From: Candidatus Hodarchaeaceae archaeon
Lineage (GTDB): Archaea > Hadarchaeota > Hadarchaeia > Hadarchaeales > Hadarchaeaceae
Length of the DNA stretch: 33,305 nt
Reading direction: 5' to 3'
Assembly (NCBI GenBank): GCA_030016755.1
Contig: JASEJC010000006.1
Span: forward strand, 1 to 33,305
Shown here: one piece after another, positions 1 to 7,569 of the stretch
Numbering within the stretch: position 1 is the first letter of the stretch
Layout: each line of letters begins with the position of its first letter
The notes under the pieces: model-generated
The model's input: only the letters and a program-made list of their open reading frames with translations
What the model was told of the DNA's origin: nothing
Databases searched by the model: none
Position numbers and translations under genes: made by a program

Positions 1-1165
1 GTAAAGCACGCAGTCCGGTGGCTCGGGCTGCGTGCTTTACTTTGCCGGTCTTGGCCGCCTTGTCAGCTTCCCGCACCGCCTCTCTTATCTGATGCGGGGA
101 GATGTCCCGTCCCGCCAGCCCGCAGACGAAATCGAGCATGAGCGGCGCTGGTTCGACGTTTATGAAGGATGCCGCGGCGTCAAGAAAGAGCCCGCCTGCC
201 GAACCGAGTGAGATATTTTTTTCCAGGACTGCGACCGCCTTCGCGTGCCCTAGGGCATCAATCAGCTCTCCATCTGGAAACGGCCGGAAGGACCGCACGC
301 GCACAAGCCCAATCTTTTTCCCTCGCTTCCGATAACGGTCCACGATGTCCTTCACGCTACTACTCAGGGAGCCAATCGTGAGCAATATGATTTTGGCGTC
401 GTCGCTGTGGTAGCGCTCAATCAGCCCGTAGCTTCTGCCAAAGCGCTTTTTGAACTCCTTGTCCACGCTGACAATTCGCTCCTGCGATTCGCGTGTCGCC
501 CTCTGCAGCATGTACCTGAACTCCGTGTAGTACTCAGGGACGCCGAGGGGTCCCATCGTGACTGGTCTTTCGGGATCGAGCGGGTAGGGGTACTTGTAGG
601 GCGGCAGGAACCCATCGACATCTGCTTGCTCGGGAACCTCGACCGGCTCGGCGGTGTGGGAGAGTATGTAGCCGTCGTAGCACACCATCACCGGCAGAAG
701 CAGCTCCTCGGCAACGCGGAAGGCCTGGAGGGTCGTGTCAAGGATTTCCTGGTTGTTTTCGCAGTAGAGCTGTATCCACCCAGAGTCCCGGACAGCCATC
801 GAGTCCTGCTGATCACACCATATTGAGAGGGGGGCCGAGAGGGAGCGGTTAACATTCGCCATCACGATCGGCAGCCTGAGCCCCGATGCTACGAACAGCA
901 TCTCGCTCATTAGCATCAGCCCTTGAGAGGAGGTAGCGGTGAAAGTCCGCACGCCCGTAGCAGCGGCCCCTATGCAGGCGCTCATGGCGCTGTGCTCCGA
1001 TTCGACTTTGATGTACTCGGCGTCGAGCTCGCCGTTGGCTATGAACTCGGCCAGCTTCTCCACGACGGCTGTCTGAGGGGTTATCGGGTAAGCCGAGACA
1101 ACCTTGACGCGGGCGAGTTTTGCGGCGATCGCAGTTGCCTCGTTCCCATCAAGGATCTGTTTCAC
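1..1165 (-). CDS. porA: pyruvate:ferredoxin oxidoreductase alpha subunit, 3' end cut by window
   Basis: Alpha (pyrimidine-domain) subunit of 2-oxoacid:ferredoxin oxidoreductase, most like archaeal PorA, which with the other subunits interconverts pyruvate and acetyl-CoA plus CO2 using ferredoxin. The minus-strand frame reads without a stop from GTG at 1165 to the window edge (388 codons). The N-terminus has the family motif AYPITPQT, followed by ESEHSAMSA and FTATSSQG. The C-terminal residues at the edge (TGLRAL) match where PorA proteins normally end, so only a few codons are missing. The GTG start overlaps the delta-subunit TGA by 4 bases (GTGA), showing translational coupling. The beta subunit, which holds the thiamine pyrophosphate site, is expected just beyond position 1. 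Another 2-oxoacid as substrate cannot be excluded. Confidence 0.93.
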   Translation of the reverse strand, partial: MKQILDGNEATAIAAKLARVKVVSAYPITPQTAVVEKLAEFIANGELDAEYIKVESEHSAMSACIGAAATGVRTFTATSSQGLMLMSEMLFVASGLRLPIVMANVNRSLSAPLSIWCDQQDSMAVRDSGWIQLYCENNQEILDTTLQAFRVAEELLLPVMVCYDGYILSHTAEPVEVPEQADVDGFLPPYKYPYPLDPERPVTMGPLGVPEYYTEFRYMLQRATRESQERIVSVDKEFKKRFGRSYGLIERYHSDDAKIILLTIGSLSSSVKDIVDRYRKRGKKIGLVRVRSFRPFPDGELIDALGHAKAVAVLEKNISLGSAGGLFLDAAASFINVEPAPLMLDFVCGLAGRDISPHQIREAVREADKAAKTGKVKHAARATGLRAL

Positions 1166-1419
1166 TTGCGTTCCTCCACCATCGTTATCGCCTTGAATGA
1201 GCACTCGCGAGCGCAGATCCCGCAGCCCTTACAGTAGCGGTAGTCAATTGCGTATGGTTTCCCCTTGATAATTGCTGGCTCTGGGCAGTAAAGCCAGCAG
1301 ATCCCGCAAGCAGTGCATTTTTCCGCGTCGACCACAGGCCTAAAGGCGCGCCAGCGGCCCGTCTCATATTTTTCCGAGCTTCCCGGTTCGGTTATTATAG
1401 CGCCAGGCTTCAAACTCAA
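1162..1419 (-). CDS. porD: pyruvate:ferredoxin oxidoreductase delta subunit
   Basis: An 85-residue 2x[4Fe-4S] ferredoxin-type subunit that carries electrons from the thiamine centre to external ferredoxin. Two cluster motifs are visible: [12 protein letters not shown] near residues 35-46 and [13 protein letters not shown] near residues 63-75. The N-terminal half (residues 1-30) is the usual lead segment with GRWRAFRPV. The best start is TTG at 1419, which overlaps the TGA of the gamma subunit. No ATG gives a full-length protein. It sits between gamma and alpha genes in the common archaeal order gamma-delta-alpha-beta. Confidence 0.93.
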   Translation of the reverse strand: MSLKPGAIITEPGSSEKYETGRWRAFRPVVDAEKCTACGICWLYCPEPAIIKGKPYAIDYRYCKGCGICARECSFKAITMVEERK

Positions 1420-1949
1420 CTGATCACCGTTTGGTCGTATGCTCGCTTAGCGGCGGCCACATTTTTCTCCGCGAGCTTCTCCTTAAAATACCTCTTTATA
1501 GCCTCGGTCACGGAATCGAGGGAGACCACCCCTGTAGCTTTTGCCAACGCTCCGAGCATGGCGGTGTTGATTATGGGCACGCCGAGCGTTTCTATTGCCA
1601 CCGTGGTCGCGTCGACAAGCGCCACCTTCGCTCCCTTGAGTTGAGTTGGAATTTTTTTTGCATTCATCACGATTACTCCTCCGCGCTTTAGACCAGCAGC
1701 GACGTTGACCACTTCTGGCAGCGTTGGGTCGAGCACCACCACATGGCTGGGCTCGTAGACCTGGGTGCGGGTGCGAATGGGCTTGCGGTCGATGCGAGCA
1801 AAGGCGACAACTGGGGCACCCCGCCGCTCGGCCCCGAAGAAAGGAAATGCTTGGCAGTGTTTGCCCTCTAGAAAGGCTGCCTCGGCCAGCAACCGGGCGG
1901 CTGTGACTACACCCTGTCCGCCGCGACCGTGGAAACTTATTTCTATCAT
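1416..1949 (-). CDS. porC: pyruvate:ferredoxin oxidoreductase gamma subunit
   Basis: Gamma subunit of 2-oxoacid:ferredoxin oxidoreductase, 177 residues, normal for the family. The N-terminus has the characteristic [20 protein letters not shown], and [13 protein letters not shown] follows near residues 36-48. It is the first gene of the por operon and is followed with overlapping codons by delta and alpha. The ATG at 1949 has a GGGGATT ribosome binding site directly upstream, and a TATA-like CTTATACTTT lies at about 1973-1983. The gamma subunit alone does not fix substrate choice; the adjacent PorA-type alpha subunit favours pyruvate. Confidence 0.93.
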   Translation of the reverse strand: MIEISFHGRGGQGVVTAARLLAEAAFLEGKHCQAFPFFGAERRGAPVVAFARIDRKPIRTRTQVYEPSHVVVLDPTLPEVVNVAAGLKRGGVIVMNAKKIPTQLKGAKVALVDATTVAIETLGVPIINTAMLGALAKATGVVSLDSVTEAIKRYFKEKLAEKNVAAAKRAYDQTVIS

Positions 1950-1972
1950 CTAATCCCCAACAACTTAACCCA

Positions 1973-1983
1973 TAAAGTATAAG
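1973..1983 (-). promoter_or_regulatory. putative TATA box of por operon
   Basis: The minus-strand sequence CTTATACTTT lies about 29 bases before the porC ATG, in the short gap after the preceding minus-strand gene. Spacing predicts transcription starting close to the ribosome binding site, so the leader would be very short. Confidence 0.4.
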
Positions 1984-1990
1984 TTTTTGC

Positions 1991-2419
1991 TCAGCCACGC
2001 TGGAGCTTCCTAAGCGCGGCGGCCAACCCATCTAGATCTCTCACCAACGCTTGCACTCCTTGGGCAAGCATGTTGTTGACCTCCTCTTCCTTGGTGAACA
2101 CGCGCATGTCCGTCTTCAGCCCGATCACTGGTTTCCCCCTGGCGCACGCATACCCCACCTCGAAGGCCGTGCCGGAGTCGACATCCGGGCCATCCAAAAT
2201 CGCAACCACGGCATCGGCCTCCTCTAGCCCGCGGAGATCCCCTTTGTAAATTACTCGGCACGCTCGCCGTCCTCGCTTTCGAACGTGTTCCCACAGCAGC
2301 CCCACATCGCGCTGGGAAAGGAAGGTCTCGAAACCGTGTTTTTTAAGGAACTGGTCTACCTTCAGGTTGAACTCCCGCTCCGCCTGCGAGAAAAGTGGGC
2401 CTGCGATGAATATTTTCAT
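1991..2419 (-). CDS. nucleoside 2-deoxyribosyltransferase-like protein
   Basis: A 142-residue protein of the nucleoside 2-deoxyribosyltransferase / Rcl fold. It begins MKIFIAGPLFSQAEREFN, the typical first strand and nucleotide loop. It has ADAVVAILDGPDVDSGTAFEVGYA at residues ~69-92, which contains the DG.xxDSGT..E.G signature with the presumed catalytic Glu. KPVIGL follows. Family members cleave or exchange the N-glycosidic bond of deoxynucleosides or nucleoside monophosphates; the exact substrate here is unknown. The ATG at 2419 follows GGGGAGCC. It lies on the same strand upstream of the por genes, but a TATA-like box in the 41-base gap suggests por has its own promoter. Confidence 0.8.
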   Translation of the reverse strand: MKIFIAGPLFSQAEREFNLKVDQFLKKHGFETFLSQRDVGLLWEHVRKRGRRACRVIYKGDLRGLEEADAVVAILDGPDVDSGTAFEVGYACARGKPVIGLKTDMRVFTKEEEVNNMLAQGVQALVRDLDGLAAALRKLQRG

Positions 2420-2462
2420 TGGCTCCCCAGCACCTTCTTAAGCCCTGAGAGCTAAAAATTAT

Positions 2463-2764
2463 GGTGCCGGCGAGCTGGTGGGCGACTCACGGGCGCAAGC
2501 CTGAGGAAACTCCGTCCATCGAGCAGGCCCGCGGGCCCGCAAGGGCACGGTCGAGAGATCGAAAAGATGGAACAGAAACGACACCCCCCGACTCGCGCTA
2601 GGATGCGGAGACGCTGAGGTCGGGTCGGCAGGGATGAAACGGCCATCTCGCGGGATGCAAGGGCAAATTACCGCCGATGAACGCCTGCTGGAGGTGGGTG
2701 GTAGCCCGCTAAGCTCAATGTCGCCTGAAAACAGAAGACGGGTTACTTCCAGCACGCCGGCGCA
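2463..2764 (+). ncRNA. rnpB: RNase P RNA, archaeal type
   Basis: Catalytic RNA of ribonuclease P, which trims tRNA 5' leaders. Conserved blocks are visible in order: GAGGAAACTCCGTCC at 2503-2517 (CR-I), ACAGAAACG at 2572-2580, AGGGATGAAACG near 2630-2641, and ACAGAAGACGGGTTAC at 2731-2746 (CR-V, the P4-forming element). The ends pair as helix P1: 2466-2478 with 2749-2761, twelve pairs and one mismatch. The roughly 300-nt size suits an archaeal type-A molecule. Ends are set from P1, so they may be off by a few bases. The gene on its 3' side starts within about a dozen bases of P1. Confidence 0.93.
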
Positions 2765-2776
2765 AAGGTGGTAAAA

Positions 2777-3001
2777 ATGGGAAAGAAATGGGGCCACTTC
2801 AAAGCCGGTGGGCGAAGCCAGCCGATATCATGCGTTTACTGCGGTCGCTTGACCCCGCGCATCAAAGCAGTACCCGTGAGGAAGCATTATGGGATAGGCG
2901 ACCTCCGGACCATCCCGGGCATCGACCGCAGGCGCGTGTTTCTCCCACAGATGAAAGCCTACGCGTGCATCTCTTGTGCTAAGCACCGCCGGATGATTTG
3001 A
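2777..3001 (+). CDS. eS26-like zinc-binding ribosomal protein
   Basis: A small basic protein of 74 residues with four cysteines spaced as in ribosomal protein eS26: CVYCGRLTPRIKAV near the N-terminus and [13 protein letters not shown] at the C-terminus. The middle is shorter and poorly conserved. In known eS26 the cysteines bind zinc and the protein sits near the mRNA exit site of the small subunit. I chose ATG 2777 because GGTGG lies 5-6 bases before it; an in-frame GTG at 2768 would add three residues and overlap the RNase P RNA tail even more. The last 23 bases overlap the convergent GGGP synthase gene. The eS26 call is moderate, since the family is patchy in archaea. Confidence 0.68.
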   Translation: MGKKWGHFKAGGRSQPISCVYCGRLTPRIKAVPVRKHYGIGDLRTIPGIDRRRVFLPQMKAYACISCAKHRRMI

Positions 3002-3731
3002 CCGCCTTGACCAGCTCTCGGATTTTTGCCCTTCTGTCTTCTGCCCTTTCAACAAGAGTTCCGGTCACGATGATGTCAGCCCCAGCATTTACCCGCTCAG
3101 CGGCCGCCTTCGGGGCCCTTATGCCCCCGCCTACGATCAGCGTCACGTCGGTAGCTTTTCTGACGGCTTTGACCATCCCAACTGGGACAGGCTGTTTCGC
3201 CCCCGACCCAGCCTCAAGGTAGATGAACCGCATGCCTAGATACTGCGCGGCCAGTGCGTAGGCGGCCGCGAGCTCCGGCTTGTCCCGCGGGATGAGATCA
3301 GCCTTCCCGACACGCCCAGCCGTGCCGCCAGGCTCGATCAGTAGGTAGGCCATCGGTATGGGCTCAAGCTTGAAGCGTTTGACGAGGGGGGCGCCGAGTC
3401 TTTGGGCCCCCGTGATAAAATATGGATTGCGAGAGTTGAGCATGCTCATGAAGAAAATGGCATCCGCATATCGGCTTATCCCTGCCTCGCTTGCAGGAAA
3501 CAAAATTACCGGCAAATCAGCTGCTTTTTTTATCTCCTGCACTGTCTGGTCCAGGAGCTTCCCCCCGGCGCGGGTTGAACCACCAACCATTATCCCGTCG
3601 CTGCCAGCAGCCGCGGCATCCAAGGCGATCTCTCCTGCAGCTTTGGGGGCCTGCTTCGCCGGGTCGATGAGCGTGAGGTGGGCTGCGCCTTCCTTAGCAA
3701 TCACGCGCCTCAATCGCTCCTCCACCTTCAT
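2979..3731 (-). CDS. geranylgeranylglyceryl phosphate synthase
   Basis: A prenyltransferase joining geranylgeranyl diphosphate to sn-glycerol-1-phosphate, the first ether-bond step of archaeal membrane lipids. The 250-residue TIM-barrel shows HLTLIDPAK near residue 19, [49 protein letters not shown], and the phosphate-binding tail [15 protein letters not shown] with [12 protein letters not shown] take ATG 3731 (MKVEERLRR), not the longer frame: it overlaps the eL40 TGA as ATGA and gives the family length. It is the last gene of the nnrD-eL40-GGGPS group and ends 23 bases inside the eS26-like gene from the other strand. Confidence 0.95.
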   Translation of the reverse strand: MKVEERLRRVIAKEGAAHLTLIDPAKQAPKAAGEIALDAAAAGSDGIMVGGSTRAGGKLLDQTVQEIKKAADLPVILFPASEAGISRYADAIFFMSMLNSRNPYFITGAQRLGAPLVKRFKLEPIPMAYLLIEPGGTAGRVGKADLIPRDKPELAAAYALAAQYLGMRFIYLEAGSGAKQPVPVGMVKAVRKATDVTLIVGGGIRAPKAAAERVNAGADIIVTGTLVERAEDRRAKIRELVKAVKSSGGA

Positions 3732-3874
3732 GCTCGCGACTCCTTGGACTTCGGCCGTAGCCCCTTGTATCCGCATTTTCTGCACTTGGTCGCCTTCATG
3801 GAGTTTTTGCAATTGCAACGCATGCAAATTTTGACGTTGAACAGGCGCCGCTCCGCAACTTCGAATTTAGCCAT
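3728..3874 (-). CDS. rpl40e: ribosomal protein eL40
   Basis: A 48-residue zinc ribbon of the large ribosomal subunit. It matches archaeal eL40 along its whole length: [19 protein letters not shown], then [16 protein letters not shown]. The four cysteines form the CxxC...CxxC zinc site. The start is ATG 3874 (MAKFEVAE), which has AGGTGA just upstream; an upstream in-frame ATG would add residues foreign to the family. Its TGA overlaps the ATG of GGGP synthase, so a ribosomal protein and a lipid enzyme are translationally coupled here. Confidence 0.93.
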   Translation of the reverse strand: MAKFEVAERRLFNVKICMRCNCKNSMKATKCRKCGYKGLRPKSKESRA

Positions 3875-3878
3875 GGGT

Positions 3879-4766
3879 TCACCTCTTTCCCCGTACCTCT
3901 CTGAAAACATCTGGTAATTTATCGATTAGGTCCGATGCCACGAATTCATAGCCCTTTTCCCGCAGGCAGAGGTCCCCCGCCCGCCCGCACGCCCAAGCCC
4001 CAGCGACGGCGGCCTTGAAGGGTTCAGCTTCCTGCGCCAGAAAGGTGCCGACGATTCCAGCCAGAACATCACCAGTCCCCCCGACCGTCATGCCCGGATT
4101 GCCAGTATAGTTTAGCTTCACGTCCCCAGCCGCCGAGGCGATGATATCAACGTGCGACTTCAGCAGGACCACGCACCCAAGCCCCTGCGCCGCCAGCTTG
4201 ACCTGCGCCACACGTCCCCGCAAGTCCGATGGAAAATCTGAGCCAGTCAAGAGTTTTAACTCTCCGGCGTGCGGCGTCATGACCCAAGGCATTCCCTGGG
4301 CCAAACCTTTTTCAGATGCCAGCGCCTTCAGCCCGTCTGCGTCAAACAGGGCTGGTAGGTTTGGGTACTTTTCCCTGAGCGCACGAGCGAACTCGATGAC
4401 CGCGTCTCGCGTTTTGGCCAGCGTGCCCACTCCCGGCCCAACCACCACGGCTGTTGAGCGCTCGAGCTCACCCCAAAGCTCTGAGAACGCGGATGACTCG
4501 AGATCGCGGCATGGAAGCTTGACGGTGATTAGGTCGGGTGAGAAGGAGTTGATCGTCCAGGCTGTTTTTTCGGGAGCGGCGATGATTGCAAGGTCAACCC
4601 CAGAACGTAGCGCAGCGAGCCCGGCCAGCGCTGGTGCCCCAACGTAGCGCGACCCTCCGCCCACGATCAGCAACCTGCCATAATCACCCTTGTGGGACTC
4701 TGGTCTGCGCTTGGGCAGCACGGCGAGCACATCGCGCTTGTTGGTGCGGTATTTAGCGCTGAGCAT
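3879..4766 (-). CDS. nnrD: ADP-dependent NAD(P)H-hydrate dehydratase
   Basis: Repairs damaged NADH/NADPH by dehydrating the hydrated nicotinamide, with ADP as phosphate donor (CARKD family, ribokinase fold). Visible motifs include [17 protein letters not shown] near residue 25, [21 protein letters not shown], and [17 protein letters not shown], the nucleotide/Mg loop with its catalytic Asp. At 295 residues it is the dehydratase domain alone; the N-terminal epimerase domain (NnrE) often fused to it is absent. I chose ATG 4766 because AGGGTG precedes it; a longer frame to 4841 adds a hydrophobic stretch not seen in the family. It ends 4 bases before eL40. Confidence 0.93.
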   Translation of the reverse strand: MLSAKYRTNKRDVLAVLPKRRPESHKGDYGRLLIVGGGSRYVGAPALAGLAALRSGVDLAIIAAPEKTAWTINSFSPDLITVKLPCRDLESSAFSELWGELERSTAVVVGPGVGTLAKTRDAVIEFARALREKYPNLPALFDADGLKALASEKGLAQGMPWVMTPHAGELKLLTGSDFPSDLRGRVAQVKLAAQGLGCVVLLKSHVDIIASAAGDVKLNYTGNPGMTVGGTGDVLAGIVGTFLAQEAEPFKAAVAGAWACGRAGDLCLREKGYEFVASDLIDKLPDVFREVRGKR

Positions 4767-4877
4767 TTCACACCCTAAGAAAGAATACCAGCCGAATAAT
4801 AAAGCCCTAGTTTTCAGCAAGTTCAGAAGGAGCCCACCCATCTAGCCTGCGCGCCGCCATTATTTTTTATCACTACT

Positions 4878-4903
4878 AATTTAAGTAATAATACAAAGGT
4901 GAT
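4878..4903 (+). promoter_or_regulatory. putative promoter and RBS of lysine operon
   Basis: The AT-rich gap between divergent nnrD and the aminotransferase gene holds AATTTAAGTAA at 4878-4888, and another AT stretch at 4861-4870. A GGTGAT ribosome binding site lies at 4898-4903, just before the ATG at 4907. It would drive the five-gene overlapping operon to 10452. Confidence 0.4.
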
Positions 4904-4906
4904 GGT

Positions 4907-6262
4907 ATGCCAAAACCAGCCTGGGTGAAAGGCGGTCCCCGCATAGTCAAGCCGATCCCTGGTCCCCGCGCGAAAAGGCTCGTGGCGCGTGATGAGCGCG
5001 TGATGTCACCATCCTACACTCGGGCCGAGCCCATCACCGCAAGTGAAGGGTGGGGCTGCTACGTGCGGGATGTTGATGGAAATGTTATCCTAGACCTGTC
5101 TTCAGGCATGTTTGTCCTGAACTATGGTTACTCTCACCCCCGACTAGTTCGTGCCGTCGAGCGGCAGCTCACGAAGCTCACGCATTTCGCCGGAACGGAC
5201 CTTTACTATGAGGCACAGGTAGAGCTCGCAGAGCAGCTGGTCAAGCTTGTCCCCGGGAAATTCTCGAAGCGGGTGTACTTCGGGAACTCGGGCGCTGAGG
5301 CGGTGGAGGCCGCGTTCAAGTGTGCACGTTGGCACACCCGGCGTCCGCGCATGATTGCATACACTGGGGCTTTTCACGGGCGGACTTTTGGAGCGATGAG
5401 CCTGTCGTCAGTAAACGTCCTGCACCACAGATATTTCTATCCTTTGGTCCCTGGTGTGAGTTTTATGCCATTCCCCTACTGCTACCGCTGTCTGTTCGGC
5501 CAGAGCTATCCCGGGTGTGACTTTCTATGTTTTGAGTTCATTAAAGAACGCTTACGACACGAAGTCCCGCCTGAGGAAGTGGCCGCGATTATAACAGAGC
5601 CGATTATGGGGAGCGCCGGTTACATCATCCCCCCACCGGAGTACTACAAGATGGTTAAAGAGCTCTGTGAGGAGTATGACTGGCTGTTCATTGCCGATGA
5701 GATCCAGACTGGCTTGGGGCGCACGGGCAAGATGTTTGCGATGGAGCACTGGGGGGTCGTCCCGGATATCGTCTGCGTCGCGAAGGCCCTGGCTGGAGGG
5801 ATAGCTCCGATAGGCGCCACCATCGCGAGCGCAAAGGTGATGGACTGGGAACCGGGGGCGCACGCTTCGACATTCGGCGGCAATATAATCGCCTGCGCTG
5901 CGGCACTCGAGGGTCTGAAAATTTTGAGGGAACAAAAGCTAGTCAAGCGGGCCGCAGAGCTCGGTGATCTCGCGCTCAAGCGACTGAAGGAGTGGGAGGA
6001 TAAATTCCGGCTCGTGGGTGAGGTCAGGGGCAGGGGACTGATGTTGGCCATAGAGCTGGTGAAAGACAAGGGTACAAAAGAGCGGGCGGTCAAAGAGCGG
6101 GACATGGTCGTGCGCGCGGCACTAAATCGGGGACTTCTTGTCTTCAGGGGCGGCCGCTCTGTGATCAGGATAGCGCCGCCGCTGATTATAAGCCAACGCG
6201 AACTCGAGCTCGGCCTGAATATCCTAGAGGAAGCCCTCCGAGAGGTCGAGCGAAAATGTTGA
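4907..6262 (+). CDS. class III PLP aminotransferase or racemase in lysine operon
   Basis: A 451-residue fold-type I, class III PLP enzyme of the acetylornithine/4-aminobutyrate aminotransferase family. Seen are GNSGAEAVEAAFKCAR (cofactor phosphate loop), AFHGRTFGAMS, ITEPIMG, WLFIADEIQTGLGRTG (PLP-pyridine Asp), and VAKALAGGIAPIGA (Schiff-base Lys). A cysteine-rich insert with CYRC and, after a gap, CDFLC near residues 190-205 is shared with related archaeal and Thermococcus enzymes. It opens the lysine operon and overlaps lysA by 7 bases. Two steps of the diaminopimelate route, tetrahydrodipicolinate amination and LL-DAP epimerisation, have no other gene here, so this enzyme is a candidate for one of them; that is inference. 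Related Pyrococcus proteins include amino acid racemases as well as aminotransferases. Confidence 0.85.
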   Translation: MPKPAWVKGGPRIVKPIPGPRAKRLVARDERVMSPSYTRAEPITASEGWGCYVRDVDGNVILDLSSGMFVLNYGYSHPRLVRAVERQLTKLTHFAGTDLYYEAQVELAEQLVKLVPGKFSKRVYFGNSGAEAVEAAFKCARWHTRRPRMIAYTGAFHGRTFGAMSLSSVNVLHHRYFYPLVPGVSFMPFPYCYRCLFGQSYPGCDFLCFEFIKERLRHEVPPEEVAAIITEPIMGSAGYIIPPPEYYKMVKELCEEYDWLFIADEIQTGLGRTGKMFAMEHWGVVPDIVCVAKALAGGIAPIGATIASAKVMDWEPGAHASTFGGNIIACAAALEGLKILREQKLVKRAAELGDLALKRLKEWEDKFRLVGEVRGRGLMLAIELVKDKGTKERAVKERDMVVRAALNRGLLVFRGGRSVIRIAPPLIISQRELELGLNILEEALREVERKC

Positions 6263-7569
6263 TACTCAAACGGCATTTTAAGACAAACATCCGGGGACAC
6301 CTCACAGTGGGGGGCGCCGACACGGTCGAACTCGCCAATAAATTCGGGACCCCCCTCTATGTGGTTGACGAGCAGCGCGTGCGTGAGAACTACCGCCGTT
6401 TCTACAAGGCGTTTGCCAGCAGATGGCCGAGCGTGCTGGTCTGCTATGCCCTAAAGGCTAATTCCAACCTCGCCGTGGTTAAAATTTTGCAGGGCGAGGG
6501 CGCAGGGGCCGACGTCAGCTCCGAATACGAACTCCGGATAGCCCTCGAGGCCGGGATACCTGGAAACAAGATGGTTTTCAACGGCAATCACAAAACGCCG
6601 CGGGAACTCGAGCTTGCTGTGGCCAACGATGTTTTGGTGAATGTCGATAGTTTCCAAGAGCTCGAGGCAGTGGGCAAGGTGGCGTCGAGATTGGGCAAGC
6701 GCGCGCGGATCGGGTTCAGGGTCAACCCCGATGTGAGGGCGCCGACCCACCCCTATATAGCGACTGGGCTTAGGGAGAGCAAGTTCGGCTTCGACGTCGC
6801 GAGCGGGCAGGCGTTTGATGCGTACAAACTAGCGGCCCGCATGGAGGATGTGGATGTTGTCGGCATTCACGCCCACATCGGGTCCCAGATTTTGGACGCG
6901 GCCCCGTTTGAGGAGGAGGCTGAAAAACTCATGGCGCTCGTCGCGGAGATTAAAGAGAGGCTGGATATCTACCTCTCGTTCGTTGACTTTGGGGGGGGCA
7001 TCGGCATCCCATACAAGCCCGATGATCGAGAACTCCAGCCCGAGCAGGTGGCGGAGCGCATGGTGGGTGTGGTCGAGCGCGTGGTCGACGAGAAGGGGTT
7101 GGGAAAACCGACGTTAGTATTCGAGCCAGGTCGGTACATAGTCGGCGACGCTGGCGTGCTGCTTGCGCGGGTGGGGTACATCAAAGAGCGCCCTGGCATT
7201 CCGACTTGGGTCGCGGTGGACGCTGGGATGAATGCGCTAATCAGACCTGCCCTTTATGGAGCATATCACCACATCGAGCTTGCGAACAAAATCCTCGAGA
7301 AAGAGGAGGTGCTGGTCAATGTCGCTGGGCCACTTTGTGAATCTGGAGATTTCCTCGGGAAGGAACGGAAGCTCCCCAAGGTCGTGCAGGGGGATCTGGT
7401 CGTGATTTTCGACGTCGGCGCATACGGTTTGGCAATGTCGAGCCAGCACACAGCTCAGCCGCGCCCAGCAATGGTCCTCGTCAACGAGGGCAAGGCCGAG
7501 ATCATTCGCAAGCGTGAGACATTTGAGGATTTGACCCGACTTGACCAGATACCCGGGTGGCTAAAGTGA
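6256..7569 (+). CDS. lysA: diaminopimelate decarboxylase
   Basis: PLP enzyme decarboxylating meso-diaminopimelate to L-lysine, the last step of the pathway. The 437-residue protein has the fold-type III barrel with VCYALKANSN near residue 60 (PLP Lys), HAHIGSQI, FGGGIGIPY, EPGRYIVGDAGVLL, GPLCESGDFL (Cys from the partner subunit), and a C-terminal YGLAMSSQ. The ATG overlaps the upstream gene and the TGA is shared with the aspartokinase GTG. The spacing indicates one transcript. The residues agree with DAP rather than ornithine or arginine decarboxylases, and neighbouring dapA and dapB support this. Confidence 0.96.
   Translation: MLILKRHFKTNIRGHLTVGGADTVELANKFGTPLYVVDEQRVRENYRRFYKAFASRWPSVLVCYALKANSNLAVVKILQGEGAGADVSSEYELRIALEAGIPGNKMVFNGNHKTPRELELAVANDVLVNVDSFQELEAVGKVASRLGKRARIGFRVNPDVRAPTHPYIATGLRESKFGFDVASGQAFDAYKLAARMEDVDVVGIHAHIGSQILDAAPFEEEAEKLMALVAEIKERLDIYLSFVDFGGGIGIPYKPDDRELQPEQVAERMVGVVERVVDEKGLGKPTLVFEPGRYIVGDAGVLLARVGYIKERPGIPTWVAVDAGMNALIRPALYGAYHHIELANKILEKEEVLVNVAGPLCESGDFLGKERKLPKVVQGDLVVIFDVGAYGLAMSSQHTAQPRPAMVLVNEGKAEIIRKRETFEDLTRLDQIPGWLK

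Noticed and set aside
407-826. 139-residue plus-strand frame
   Set aside because: It is antisense to porA, whose protein matches its family across this region; no ribosome site or motif.
2459-2797. 112-residue minus-strand frame
   Set aside because: It lies over the RNase P RNA conserved blocks; the translation is low-complexity and unlike any protein.
3728-3827. Longer GGGP synthase start with 32 extra residues
   Set aside because: The extension is just the eL40 gene read in another frame; ATG 3731 gives the family length and an ATGA overlap.
5644-6300. 218-residue minus-strand frame
   Set aside because: Ser/Arg-rich shadow of the class III aminotransferase gene, caused by high GC.
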